Assembly (NCBI RefSeq): GCF_009795715.1
Contig: NZ_WTCR01000016.1
Location: 1-64,000 of the forward strand
Direction of reading: 5' to 3'
Source: Labilibaculum euxinicum
GTDB lineage: Bacteria > Bacteroidota > Bacteroidia > Bacteroidales > Marinifilaceae
DNA: 64,000 nt
In this document: positions 25,482-33,518 of the stretch, one piece after another
Numbering within the stretch: position 1 is the first letter of the stretch
Layout of the letters: each line of letters starts with the position of its first letter
The notes under the pieces: model-generated
The model's input: only the letters and a program-made list of their open reading frames with translations
Told to the model about the DNA's origin: nothing
The model's database searches: none
Position numbers and translations under genes: made by a program

Positions 25482-26162
25482 ATGAATGAAAAATCATGTA
25501 AATTTTGCAGCAACAGGTCGTCTGCTTCAAATTTTTTAAACGATAAAGAACTAAAAATGCTTGAGGAAAGCTGCGTAGATGTACAATTCCAAAAAGGTGA
25601 CGTTATTTTCAGACAAAATGCTCTTTCTTCAAATATTATCTTTGTAAAAAGTGGATTGGTGAAAATACATATTACCGGTCCTGAGAGAGAACAAATTTTA
25701 AAGATTATTAAAGGACCTATTTATCTTGGAATCCCTACAACCCTAGGAGATAAGGTGAATCATTATTCTGCCACAGCATTAATGGAAACAAGAGTTTGCT
25801 TTATTAGTTTAGACTCTTTTAAAGATTTTATTGCATCAAACAGCGATTTTGCCTACGAAATAATCACCGAATTATGCAAGAATGAATTAGGGCATTTTGA
25901 TCATTGTGTAAATCAAGTGCAAAAGCAAAGCCAGGGAAGAATTGCCGAAGCTCTTTGCTTTTTTGCTGAAGATATTTTTGACGAGCCAAATTTTTCACTA
26001 CCTCTCTCCCGACAGGAATTTGGTGACTTAACCGGTAATTCAAGAGAAAGTGTTTCCCGGATACTTGCCAATTTAAATAGTGATGGTGTAATATCATTAA
26101 ATGGGAAAAACATACAAATTCTGAATATGGAACGCCTGAAAAGCATCAGGAAAAATGGTTGA
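25482..26162 (+). CDS. Crp/Fnr-family transcriptional regulator
   Basis: Cytoplasmic regulator of 226 residues. Residues about 25-140 form the cyclic-nucleotide-binding-like beta-roll (QKGDVIFRQNALSSNIIFVKSG) and about 150-220 the winged helix (LPLSRQEFGDLTGNSRESVSRILANLNSDGVI). The N-terminus has only C-x2-C (MNEKSCKFC), fewer cysteines than the four of classical FNR, so an Fe-S sensor is possible but not shown. It is divergent from the Hdr/Qmo-like sulfur operon with an inverted-repeat operator between, suggesting redox or electron-acceptor control of that operon. Confidence 0.88.
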   Translation: MNEKSCKFCSNRSSASNFLNDKELKMLEESCVDVQFQKGDVIFRQNALSSNIIFVKSGLVKIHITGPEREQILKIIKGPIYLGIPTTLGDKVNHYSATALMETRVCFISLDSFKDFIASNSDFAYEIITELCKNELGHFDHCVNQVQKQSQGRIAEALCFFAEDIFDEPNFSLPLSRQEFGDLTGNSRESVSRILANLNSDGVISLNGKNIQILNMERLKSIRKNG

Positions 26163-26348
26163 ATCTCTATAAAATACCATTCTTAAATACTCTTTTACCT
26201 GCTCTTACAATTTATTCAGATTATTTATTATTCCAAAAGATAAATTCTCCTTACATCATTCTTTACGTCTTTTAAATTCGATATCTGGCAAGCAAACAAT
26301 TTCGATTTTAATTACATTTGCCCAACCAAAACCACCATACACATATCT

Positions 26349-27251
26349 ATGGAAGATACAAAGAATGCCACAATGGGATATGTATATGCCCTTCAAGCCT
26401 TTTTAACCTGGGGAATACTGCCTATATTCTGGAAATTACTTTCCAATGTTTCTGCGATAGAAATTTTAGCTCATCGTATTTTTTGGTCGTTTGTATTTCT
26501 AATAATCCTTTTGCTACTGACCCGGAAAAAAAATGTATGGAATTTATTACGGCAAAAGAAAACGCGCAAGAGTTTAATCATATCATCTCTGCTTATCGGC
26601 TTAAATTGGGGATTATTCATTTATGCCGTAAATGCAAAACAAATTGTTGAGGCTAGTCTGGGCTATTACATCAATCCTATTGTAAACGTAATACTTGGAA
26701 TGATTGTTCTTAACGAAAAATTGGATAAGCTAAAATACATTGCGGTACTAATAGCATCGACTGCAGTTATTTACCTAACAATTGATTACGGAAAATTCCC
26801 TTGGATCTCAATTGTTTTAGCCTGTTCTTTTGGTTTATATGGTCTTACAAAAAAGACTGCTGGAATTGAAGCGATATCTGCTCTGGCTGTTGAAACGCTA
26901 ATTCTGGCACCATTTGCATTGGGATATATCCTATATAAAATGTGGATTGGAAACGGAGCTTTATTTACCGGCAGTATATCAACCTCAGGCTATTTAATGC
27001 TAACGGGAATTGTTACCACTCTGCCTTTATATTGGTTTGCAAAAGGAGCACAACGAATTCCGCTATCAGCTTTAGGATTTATGCAATACATCGCGCCTAC
27101 CCTAATGTTGTTAATTGGCGTACTAATCTATAACGAACCATTTAGACACGAACAACTTATTGCCTTTGGTTTAATCTGGATTGCATTAGCTCTTTACACA
27201 ACATCTATAATCAGAAATACAAGAAATAAAATTAAATCGGCAAAACCCTGA
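26349..27251 (+). CDS. rarD: RarD-type EamA family transporter
   Basis: Inner-membrane protein of 300 residues with ten predicted helices, in two EamA halves. The opening GYVYALQAFLTWGILPIFWKLLSNVSAIEILAHRIFWSFVF is characteristic of RarD (chloramphenicol-sensitivity protein), as is GYYINPIVNVILGMIVLNEKL and the later ALGFMQYIAPTLMLLIGVLIYNEPF. The true substrate of RarD is not settled. It is monocistronic and converges on the next gene with only 2 bp between stops. Confidence 0.88.
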   Translation: MEDTKNATMGYVYALQAFLTWGILPIFWKLLSNVSAIEILAHRIFWSFVFLIILLLLTRKKNVWNLLRQKKTRKSLIISSLLIGLNWGLFIYAVNAKQIVEASLGYYINPIVNVILGMIVLNEKLDKLKYIAVLIASTAVIYLTIDYGKFPWISIVLACSFGLYGLTKKTAGIEAISALAVETLILAPFALGYILYKMWIGNGALFTGSISTSGYLMLTGIVTTLPLYWFAKGAQRIPLSALGFMQYIAPTLMLLIGVLIYNEPFRHEQLIAFGLIWIALALYTTSIIRNTRNKIKSAKP

Positions 27252-27253
27252 TC

Positions 27254-27718
27254 CTATTTTCCCAAGCCCTGATTTCCAGAATCAAGTACGTATTTCCAAT
27301 CACCATTTTCATCTTTTTTCCAAACTGAGACATAGGTTCCCTGATACAGGGAATCAACAGTCTGATAAGAATAAGTTCCGTAGGTGTAACCCAATTCTCC
27401 CGATTTTGAAACATCAGCATCCAATGGGCTCCAGGTAAATGTAATTTGAGTATCATCTCCTGAAAATTGTTTCTTAATATTTTCTTTTCCTACAAGCGGA
27501 TAATTATTATCCTTAAGCATAACTGCCTCCTCCGACGCATATTTAAAAAAGGCTTTGTTCATACCATTCTCCAAACAATAATCAGAAAAAGCCACATCGG
27601 TTTCCATTAGTAATTTTTGGTTTTCTTCATATTCTGCAGATAAATGACAAGAGCTGAAAGTAAAAAGTAAAGCAATCACAATGAGCATACTACTGTTATA
27701 ATTTTTCATATTTTCCAT
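27254..27718 (-). CDS. Lipoprotein with DUF4440/SnoaL-like domain
   Basis: A 154-residue protein with a lipoprotein signal (LIVIALLFTFSSCHLSAEY; the cysteine would be lipidated). The rest resembles the NTF2-like cone fold of DUF4440: an N-terminal helix (LMETDVAFSDYCLENGMNKAFFKYASEEAVML) and C-terminal strands ending YVSVWKKDENGDWKYVLDSGNQG. Members are often stress-related but no reaction is known. The Met at residue 4 is an alternative start. Confidence 0.75.
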   Translation of the reverse strand: MENMKNYNSSMLIVIALLFTFSSCHLSAEYEENQKLLMETDVAFSDYCLENGMNKAFFKYASEEAVMLKDNNYPLVGKENIKKQFSGDDTQITFTWSPLDADVSKSGELGYTYGTYSYQTVDSLYQGTYVSVWKKDENGDWKYVLDSGNQGLGK

Positions 27719-27824
27719 TTATTAAATACGTTCTAAAAATAAAAGATATCCCAAAAATTATCATTTCTAAAATACAACAGAAACAAATTTATTCAAGCGA
27801 TAAATTTCAAGCCCTCTTGAATAG

Positions 27825-27862
27825 AAAAAAAGCTTGCTCAGTGATTCTGAACAAGCTTTTTT
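27825..27862 (-). terminator. Terminator of the MetA-like transporter gene
   Basis: Stem AAAAAAGCTTGCTCAG / CTGAACAAGCTTTTTT with a 5-nt loop and A/T tracts on both sides. It lies 27 bp after the stop of the gene at 27889 (minus strand) and could act in both directions. Confidence 0.85.
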
Positions 27863-27888
27863 CTGAATTGATGTATGCAATGCCTTTA

Positions 27889-28659
27889 TTAAGGCATTCT
27901 AATTGATAATCCTAAACTAATAAAAAAATCCGGAGAAACCTTACTTAATCCAATCCCAGTTGCAAAATCGAGTTGTAAATCCTCATTTACAGAGTAAGTC
28001 ATTCCGGCATCCCAACGATGGTCATTTTTTCCTTCTTTAGGAAGAAAACCATATAATTCTGCGAAAGCTCCTAATTTTTCCGATAAACTCATCCCAATTA
28101 CAGCAGTATAAATTCCTACGGCAGTATTGCCTCCCTCAGCACCACTCCATGCTACCCCTAAATTACCACCCAACGACATTGCTTCATTCAGTGAATATTC
28201 TCCGTTAACACGAAAATCAGCACCTAAGTATTTATTTTCATAAATGCTTGCTCCTGTTTTTGGAAGCGTAAAAGTGGTCATAATGGCTAGTTTTGGCAAC
28301 CCTTCGCTTTCCTCCTGCAATTGAAATTTTGCACCAACAACTATTGGAGCAAAACCACTTTCATCAAAACTACCACCATCTAATGAAACATTCTTTCCCA
28401 AATAAGCAAGTCCTAAACGAAGCTCTATTTTCTCTAAAAGACCATATCGAACCAATGTTGAATTGTACGTTGTGTTGTTGATTTCTGAATTATATCTTTC
28501 AAACGAAAACCCGGATTCTATTTGAAATCCCTTCAAAGATACAATAGAAGCGGATTCAGTCTGGTCGGGACGATCTGTTACCATAGCTGCCTTCTCCTGA
28601 GCAGTTAACCACCCAGATAACAACACAGCAACAGCTAATAATGATATTTTTTTCATCAT
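27889..28659 (-). CDS. Outer-membrane MetA-pathway-like porin/transporter
   Basis: A 256-residue predicted beta-barrel of the Phenol_MetA_deg type. It has a signal peptide (MMKKISLLAVAVLLSGWLTAQ) followed by MVTDRPDQTESASIV, a typical start of this family, then alternating amphipathic strands with aromatic ends, finishing in ISLGLSIRMP. Family members are uptake channels or have no known substrate. It is 24 bp downstream of the DUF2007 gene and likely co-transcribed with it. Confidence 0.75.
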   Translation of the reverse strand: MMKKISLLAVAVLLSGWLTAQEKAAMVTDRPDQTESASIVSLKGFQIESGFSFERYNSEINNTTYNSTLVRYGLLEKIELRLGLAYLGKNVSLDGGSFDESGFAPIVVGAKFQLQEESEGLPKLAIMTTFTLPKTGASIYENKYLGADFRVNGEYSLNEAMSLGGNLGVAWSGAEGGNTAVGIYTAVIGMSLSEKLGAFAELYGFLPKEGKNDHRWDAGMTYSVNEDLQLDFATGIGLSKVSPDFFISLGLSIRMP

Positions 28660-28683
28660 GTTTTCACGTTTTGCATGTAATAA

Positions 28684-28911
28684 TTATTCTTTTTGCAATT
28701 CTTCAATACACATCCTTGCCTTTTCAGCATCCTCATCTGCAACCAATAATTCAACAGAATCGGGCACACCGCCTATTCCAACAATGGTACCTGAACTAAA
28801 ATCATCTTTCAATAAAGAAGCAATTCCAGCTTCCTCCAATCTTTCCTTATAATACTGCACGTCAATAATCGATCCAATAAATACGCAGGTTAATTCGCTT
28901 CCGTCTGTCAT
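28684..28911 (-). CDS. DUF2007 putative signal-transducing protein
   Basis: A 75-residue cytoplasmic protein. The pattern CVFIGSIIDVQYYKERLEEAGIASLLKDDF, then VELLVADEDAEKARMCIEEL, matches the DUF2007 fold (beta-alpha-beta like PII/ACT), commonly found as a small protein in Bacteroidota. No ligand is known. It is followed closely by the barrel protein gene. Confidence 0.8.
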   Translation of the reverse strand: MTDGSELTCVFIGSIIDVQYYKERLEEAGIASLLKDDFSSGTIVGIGGVPDSVELLVADEDAEKARMCIEELQKE

Positions 28912-29691
28912 GATAAGTAATGTTTTAAAGATTTATGTTTCCTAAACCGAAGATATAGAAAACTTTCCAAATTCCTAATTTCTATTTATTAGAAATAGAT
29001 GACGCATCCATTCTTTACCATCCAAAATATTGATTTTATGAATCTTACAAAAGCAGCCTATTGCAGTATATTTTATAACCCGGCAAAATAAAATTCATTC
29101 TTTGTAACAATTGGTCTGCTTTTCTAAGGACATCCTACAATATTTTGTCACAATTCATCCTAAATGATTGTAACCGCAGAAGGATAGGAATTAAAAGAAA
29201 CAAAAAAACATTTAATTTTTGCTATTTTAATCACTTTGAAGATTTTAACGATTTCCATATTCAGACAAAAAATTCCATCGAATTGGTAAAAAGAAGGAAG
29301 TATTAGTTCCTGAACCTATGCTGGATTTAATCTGTTTCAGTAATTCTACGGCATAATTTTACATGTATAAAGCATCCTCGCGTATTTAATGGTTCTGACT
29401 CCACCTCTAAATACAGTATTTGGAAAAATTATTAATGATGAAATAATTCATAATTGGATTTTAATTAGGTAAATTGATGCTATTCAATTTTTAGTAACAA
29501 AAATAAACGACTAAAAGAATTTTAATTTAAAACCAATACTTATAAGGCACAACAGATTAATTATCAACAAATTTAGAAACAGAACTAAAATATGAACACA
29601 AAATTTATTCTTTTCTTTTTTCCTAAAATTAAAATTGATTTAGATAGTTCGAAAAGATACTTTACATTTGATATAATAAATAATTATCTAT
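28912..29691. other. Intergenic stretch of 780 bp, nothing recognised
   Basis: AT-rich region between divergent genes. I saw no gene remnant, hairpin with T-run, tandem repeat or tRNA. It is long for this genome and may hide a small RNA, but nothing in the sequence supports one. Confidence 0.5.
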
Positions 29692-30066
29692 ATGAATAAG
29701 GAACAAAATAAACTCATCCTGGTTGTTGAAGATGAAGAATTCAACAGAATATATTTTGAAGAATTACTAAATCAGATCAACTGTAACGTGTTGGTTGCTA
29801 ATAATGGCCTTGAGGCTGTTGATATTTGCATAAAAAACGATAAGATTGATTTAGTGCTTATGGATATTAAAATGCCATTAATGGATGGATATGAGGCGAC
29901 TAAAAAGATTAAAAAAATCAGACCCAACCTTCCGATTATAGCGCAAACCGCATTCGCTCTGCTTGGCGATAAAAAAAAATCATTGGAAAACGGCTGTGAC
30001 GATTACATTGCAAAACCTGTAAAAAAGGATATTCTCATTCAATTAATAAGAAAGCACCTGACTTAA
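29692..30066 (+). CDS. Single-domain response regulator (receiver only)
   Basis: CheY-like receiver of 124 residues without an output domain. The acidic pocket (VVEDEEF), phospho-acceptor aspartate in LVLMDIKMPLMDGYEA, the T/S switch (AQTA) and the lysine in YIAKPVKKD are all present. This style (MDIKMPLMDGYEATKKIKK) is typical of receivers in hybrid phosphorelays. No kinase is adjacent; partner unknown. Confidence 0.9.
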   Translation: MNKEQNKLILVVEDEEFNRIYFEELLNQINCNVLVANNGLEAVDICIKNDKIDLVLMDIKMPLMDGYEATKKIKKIRPNLPIIAQTAFALLGDKKKSLENGCDDYIAKPVKKDILIQLIRKHLT

Positions 30067-30260
30067 AGGAGCTAATCCTTTTTATTCTTATTTTCTTGTT
30101 CATGATATTTCATGAAGTTAATATTGAATCCATACTAAATTTCGCCCACCTCTTATTAAAATATCACCTTATAAATTAAGAATTTATAACATTTCTACTC
30201 TTGCAATTCAGACTAAAAAGTATTTTATTACACTTCTGTAGAATTTAAAGAATAAGGAAG

Positions 30261-31142
30261 ATGAGGAGAAGGATTAAAAAGCTGTTGTATGTTTCCGGAT
30301 TTGCAATTTTATTACTGGTTACTATCGGGTTTGTAATCTTTCAAAAATTCAAAGCTGAATTCGATGATCAGAAAATAATAAATGAATTTCATGCTCAAAA
30401 TATTTTTCCTCATAGTGAAATGATTCCTTATAAAGGAAATGAAATTCATACTATCTATATTGGTGATTTATCAAAACCTAAAGTTTTATTAATTCACGGT
30501 TCTCCCGGATATTGGTTCGATTTCAAGTATATTTTTGCAGATAAAACACTTCAAAAAGAATATTGTATAATTTCCTATGATCGACCTGGTTATGGGAAAA
30601 CCACTGTTCCTGCACAAAAACACCTTAGCAATCAGGCAAAAGTTGCTGCTGCTGTTCTTAACCATTATGGAAAATCAAATGAAAAATTTATAATAGTAGG
30701 ACATTCTTATGGTGGAGCCGTATTGGAACAAACAATTCTTGATTTTCAAACCAAAATAAGTCACGCCATATACGTTGCACCATGTTTATCACCGGAATTC
30801 CAGAAAGCGAAATGGTACAATATTATGATATCAGGTGGTTTAACAAATAAAATGTTACCTCTCGAATTGAAAAACAGCAATCTGGAAATGATGGCTTTGG
30901 AAAATGATTTAAGCCTAAACGAAGGAAGATTACACGAAATTAATATCCCCACAAGCTATATACAAGGCAAAAAGGATGTTTTAGTGCCTTACCAAACACA
31001 AGCCTACTATCTTAAATTTCATAAAAATGCAGATCATAAATTGCTTGAAGATTTGAATCATTTTATTCCATGGTCGAATCCGGAACTTATTGTTCAGGCA
31101 ATTAAAGAAGCAAATTCGCTGAATAAGTACAGTAAATTTTGA
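30261..31142 (+). CDS. Alpha/beta-hydrolase fold protein, membrane-anchored
   Basis: A 293-residue hydrolase with an N-terminal membrane segment (LLYVSGFAILLLVTIGFVIF). The fold shows the oxyanion motif LLIHGSPGYWFD, nucleophile elbow VGHSYGGAV (Ser), a late aspartate region YIQGKKDVLVPY and histidine DLNHFIPW, so the catalytic triad seems complete. The substrate is unknown. It lies 53 bp before msrB and may share its transcript. Confidence 0.85.
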   Translation: MRRRIKKLLYVSGFAILLLVTIGFVIFQKFKAEFDDQKIINEFHAQNIFPHSEMIPYKGNEIHTIYIGDLSKPKVLLIHGSPGYWFDFKYIFADKTLQKEYCIISYDRPGYGKTTVPAQKHLSNQAKVAAAVLNHYGKSNEKFIIVGHSYGGAVLEQTILDFQTKISHAIYVAPCLSPEFQKAKWYNIMISGGLTNKMLPLELKNSNLEMMALENDLSLNEGRLHEINIPTSYIQGKKDVLVPYQTQAYYLKFHKNADHKLLEDLNHFIPWSNPELIVQAIKEANSLNKYSKF

Positions 31143-31195
31143 ACTGAATCATTTTTCAATTAACTTTAGAATCATTAAAAATAAGGAGGCGAATT

Positions 31196-31651
31196 ATGAA
31201 AAGATATATCATTTTACTTGGACTTATCCTTTTTGTTAGTAACAATCTATTAGCACAAAAAGCAATGACAAAAGATAAATACAACGCGCTTAGCGCAGAT
31301 GAAAAAAGAGTAATTATTGATAAAGGAACCGAATATCCGGGAACCGGAAAGTATTTACACAATAAAGCAAAAGGTGTTTATACCTGCAAGCAATGCAATG
31401 CTGAACTTTATCGATCGGACAGTAAGTTCGAATCAAATTGTGGATGGCCCAGCTTTGATGATGAGATTGATGGTGCAGTGAAACACATTCCTGATGCAGA
31501 TGGAAGACGTACAGAAATTGTTTGTGCTAATTGCAATGGACACCTTGGTCATGTATTCACTGGAGAGGGATTCACAAAAAAAAATACCCGGCATTGCGTC
31601 AACAGCATCTCTCTAAATTTCATACCATCGGAGGAGATCAAGAAGAAATAA
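31196..31651 (+). CDS. msrB: Peptide-methionine (R)-S-oxide reductase MsrB, exported
   Basis: Repairs methionine-R-sulfoxide in proteins. A signal peptide ([21 protein letters not shown]) indicates an extracytoplasmic form. The domain is complete: two zinc C-x2-C pairs (CKQCNAEL and [10 protein letters not shown]), [12 protein letters not shown] and the catalytic cysteine in RHCVNSISL. No MsrA domain is fused. A strong terminator follows within 20 bp. Confidence 0.93.
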   Translation: MKRYIILLGLILFVSNNLLAQKAMTKDKYNALSADEKRVIIDKGTEYPGTGKYLHNKAKGVYTCKQCNAELYRSDSKFESNCGWPSFDDEIDGAVKHIPDADGRRTEIVCANCNGHLGHVFTGEGFTKKNTRHCVNSISLNFIPSEEIKKK

Positions 31652-31667
31652 CAGAACATATAATTGT

Positions 31668-31699
31668 AAAAAAGACTTACCTGAGGTAAGTCTTTTTTT
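31668..31699 (+). terminator. Terminator after msrB
   Basis: Stem AAAGACTTACC / GGTAAGTCTTT around a 3-nt TGA loop, followed by TTTTTTT. Classic rho-independent form. Confidence 0.92.
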
Positions 31700-31982
31700 G
31701 CATAAACTACTAATACCCCTCCTCTTCCTCCTTAAAATATTTCAGCTAAGTTTAGAGGCAAATTCAAAAAAAGATATATCTTCGCGAAAGTTTAAAATTT
31801 TAACATCATTATTGTTTTTCTGTTTTATTTTAAACATGCACGTCAATTTTACAATTATTTTTCACAACAACAGCTTGCTAAAGTAAGAAGTTAGAAAGCC
31901 TGGACTTACTCATTCGATTAAAAAATTTGTAAGTTTATCCGAGAATCAATAGCTACACTTACAAGTCCAAAATTTTATTGTC
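31700..31982. other. Intergenic region between msrB terminator and marC
   Basis: AT-rich stretch with an open TTG-started frame (31698-31886) that overlaps the msrB terminator and looks fortuitous. It must hold the marC promoter; nothing else is recognised. Confidence 0.45.
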
Positions 31983-32588
31983 ATGAATTTCAATTTTATT
32001 CAAATCATCACCTCTTCAATGGTTCTTTTCGCAGTAATAGATATTATTGGATCCATTCCAATCATTGTAGATTTACAGAAAAAAGGAGGTAAAATTGAAG
32101 CCCTAAAAGCAACTCTTGTTGCACTTGGTGTTCTAATAGCCTTTTCTTTTTTAGGAGAAAAACTTCTTGGCCTTTTTGGTGTTGATATTTCAAGCTTTGC
32201 AATTGCAGGTTCATTTATTCTATTTATTATGGGTGTAGAAATGGCTTTGGGAATCGAGATTATTAAGTATGATGGTCCCAGTGGTGTTTCAATTGTTCCT
32301 ATTGCCTTTCCTTTGGTTGCCGGAGCAGGTTCATTTACAACTGTTCTTGCATTGCGTGCCGAATATGCAATGGAAAACCTAATTGCTGCCATTGTATTAA
32401 ATATGATATTTGTTTACATCGTACTGCGATCAACCAATCTTGTTGAGCGCATTATTGGCGAAGGTGGAATTCATATTTTGCGTAAAGTTTTTGGAATTAT
32501 TTTACTGGCCATTTCGGTAAAGCTGTTTATGACTAATGTAGCCATACAAATTCATTCTTTATTCCCTTTCCTCAAGGAAGCTTTATAA
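31983..32588 (+). CDS. MarC family integral membrane protein
   Basis: A 201-residue protein with six predicted helices. Family-typical strings are LFAVIDIIGSIPIIVDLQKKGG, FLGEKLLGLFGVDISSFAIAGSFILFIMGVEMALG and VPIAFPLVAGAGSFTTVLAL. MarC proteins are membrane proteins without a settled function, once wrongly linked to multiple antibiotic resistance. It is probably monocistronic. Confidence 0.9.
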   Translation: MNFNFIQIITSSMVLFAVIDIIGSIPIIVDLQKKGGKIEALKATLVALGVLIAFSFLGEKLLGLFGVDISSFAIAGSFILFIMGVEMALGIEIIKYDGPSGVSIVPIAFPLVAGAGSFTTVLALRAEYAMENLIAAIVLNMIFVYIVLRSTNLVERIIGEGGIHILRKVFGIILLAISVKLFMTNVAIQIHSLFPFLKEAL

Positions 32589-32645
32589 CATTTCTCAGAA
32601 AGGAATTTTAAGCATATTTAACGCTCAACATATTGTTGAATCCAC

Positions 32646-32653
32646 TAACTTTG
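32646..32653 (+). promoter_or_regulatory. Candidate Bacteroidota -7 element before the TauE-like gene
   Basis: TAACTTTG fits the TAnnTTTG -7 consensus known for Bacteroidota and lies 36 bp before the start at 32689. A well-spaced -33 TTTG was not found. Confidence 0.4.
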
Positions 32654-32688
32654 TATCATTCAACTACAAATTATTAATTGGTTTTCTA

Positions 32689-33432
32689 ATGCATGACATT
32701 ACCATAATTCAGATCATTCTTTGCACTATCGTTATCCTTTCAGCAGCATTTATAAAAGGGATGACTGGTTTTGGATTTGCATTACTGGCAATCCCATTTC
32801 TTTCTTTTATTTTCCCCATGCAGGTATTGGTTCCTGCCATGAGTTTATTCAATTTAATTACCAGTCTGGTGATCCTGTTTAAACTTCAGGAAAAAATAAG
32901 GGCATACTATTTTATTCCCATGTTTATTGCTAGTTTAGGAGGAATTCCTTTAGGTATTTATGCTCTTGAATATGTTAGCAGCGATACTTTACGACTCATA
33001 ACCGGAATTCTAATTATCCTATTTTCGATACAAATGTTAGGCAAGGTGAAATTGGCCAAACGCTTTTTAAATTTGCCAATTGTTTTTGCTGGTTTCATAA
33101 GCGGTCTTTTGGGCAGCGCCATATCTGTAGGTGGTCCTCCATTGGTTATTGCAATGAATCGTAAAGGCTATTCAAAAGAAAGGTTCCGGGGTGTATTTGC
33201 CTGGTTCAGTACTTTCTCAGCCTTTTTCACAACAGCAGCCTTTTTAATGAAAGGCATGATTGAAATGGAATCTGTAAATCTTGCTCTTTTCTGCCTGCCC
33301 ATTTTATTTTTCGGATCGCATTTTGGAGCTAAGTTTTCCGGGAAAATTGAGCCTGAAAAATTCCGGAAAATAGTGATTGGGATCAACATCATTACAGGAT
33401 CCTTCATAGTAATCTCAGCTCTTATCAAATAA
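32689..33432 (+). CDS. TauE/SafE-family sulfite/organosulfonate exporter-like permease
   Basis: A 247-residue inner-membrane protein with about eight helices. Conserved family parts: AAFIKGMTGFGFALLAIPFL near the N-terminus and its repeat GLLGSAISVGGPPLVIAMNRKG in the second half. Members move sulfite, sulfoacetate or other small anions. A link with the sulfur operon 7 kb away is possible but unproven. A bidirectional terminator follows. Confidence 0.85.
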   Translation: MHDITIIQIILCTIVILSAAFIKGMTGFGFALLAIPFLSFIFPMQVLVPAMSLFNLITSLVILFKLQEKIRAYYFIPMFIASLGGIPLGIYALEYVSSDTLRLITGILIILFSIQMLGKVKLAKRFLNLPIVFAGFISGLLGSAISVGGPPLVIAMNRKGYSKERFRGVFAWFSTFSAFFTTAAFLMKGMIEMESVNLALFCLPILFFGSHFGAKFSGKIEPEKFRKIVIGINIITGSFIVISALIK

Positions 33433-33466
33433 CAGTCAGTTAATTAACAATCAAATGTTTCCCATA

Positions 33467-33500
33467 AAGAAACTCACGAAAATAATTCCGTGAGTTTCTT
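33467..33500. terminator. Bidirectional terminator between convergent genes
   Basis: Stem AAGAAACTCACG / CGTGAGTTTCTT with a 10-nt loop, lying between the TauE-like gene (plus) and the TonB-linked barrel gene (minus). T-rich on both sides. Confidence 0.75.
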
Positions 33501-33518
33501 CTATATTTCATTGCTCGT

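Noticed and set aside
31698-31886. Small membrane-protein gene after msrB
   Set aside because: Starts with TTG inside the msrB terminator, no family likeness, AT-rich hydrophobic translation is expected by chance.
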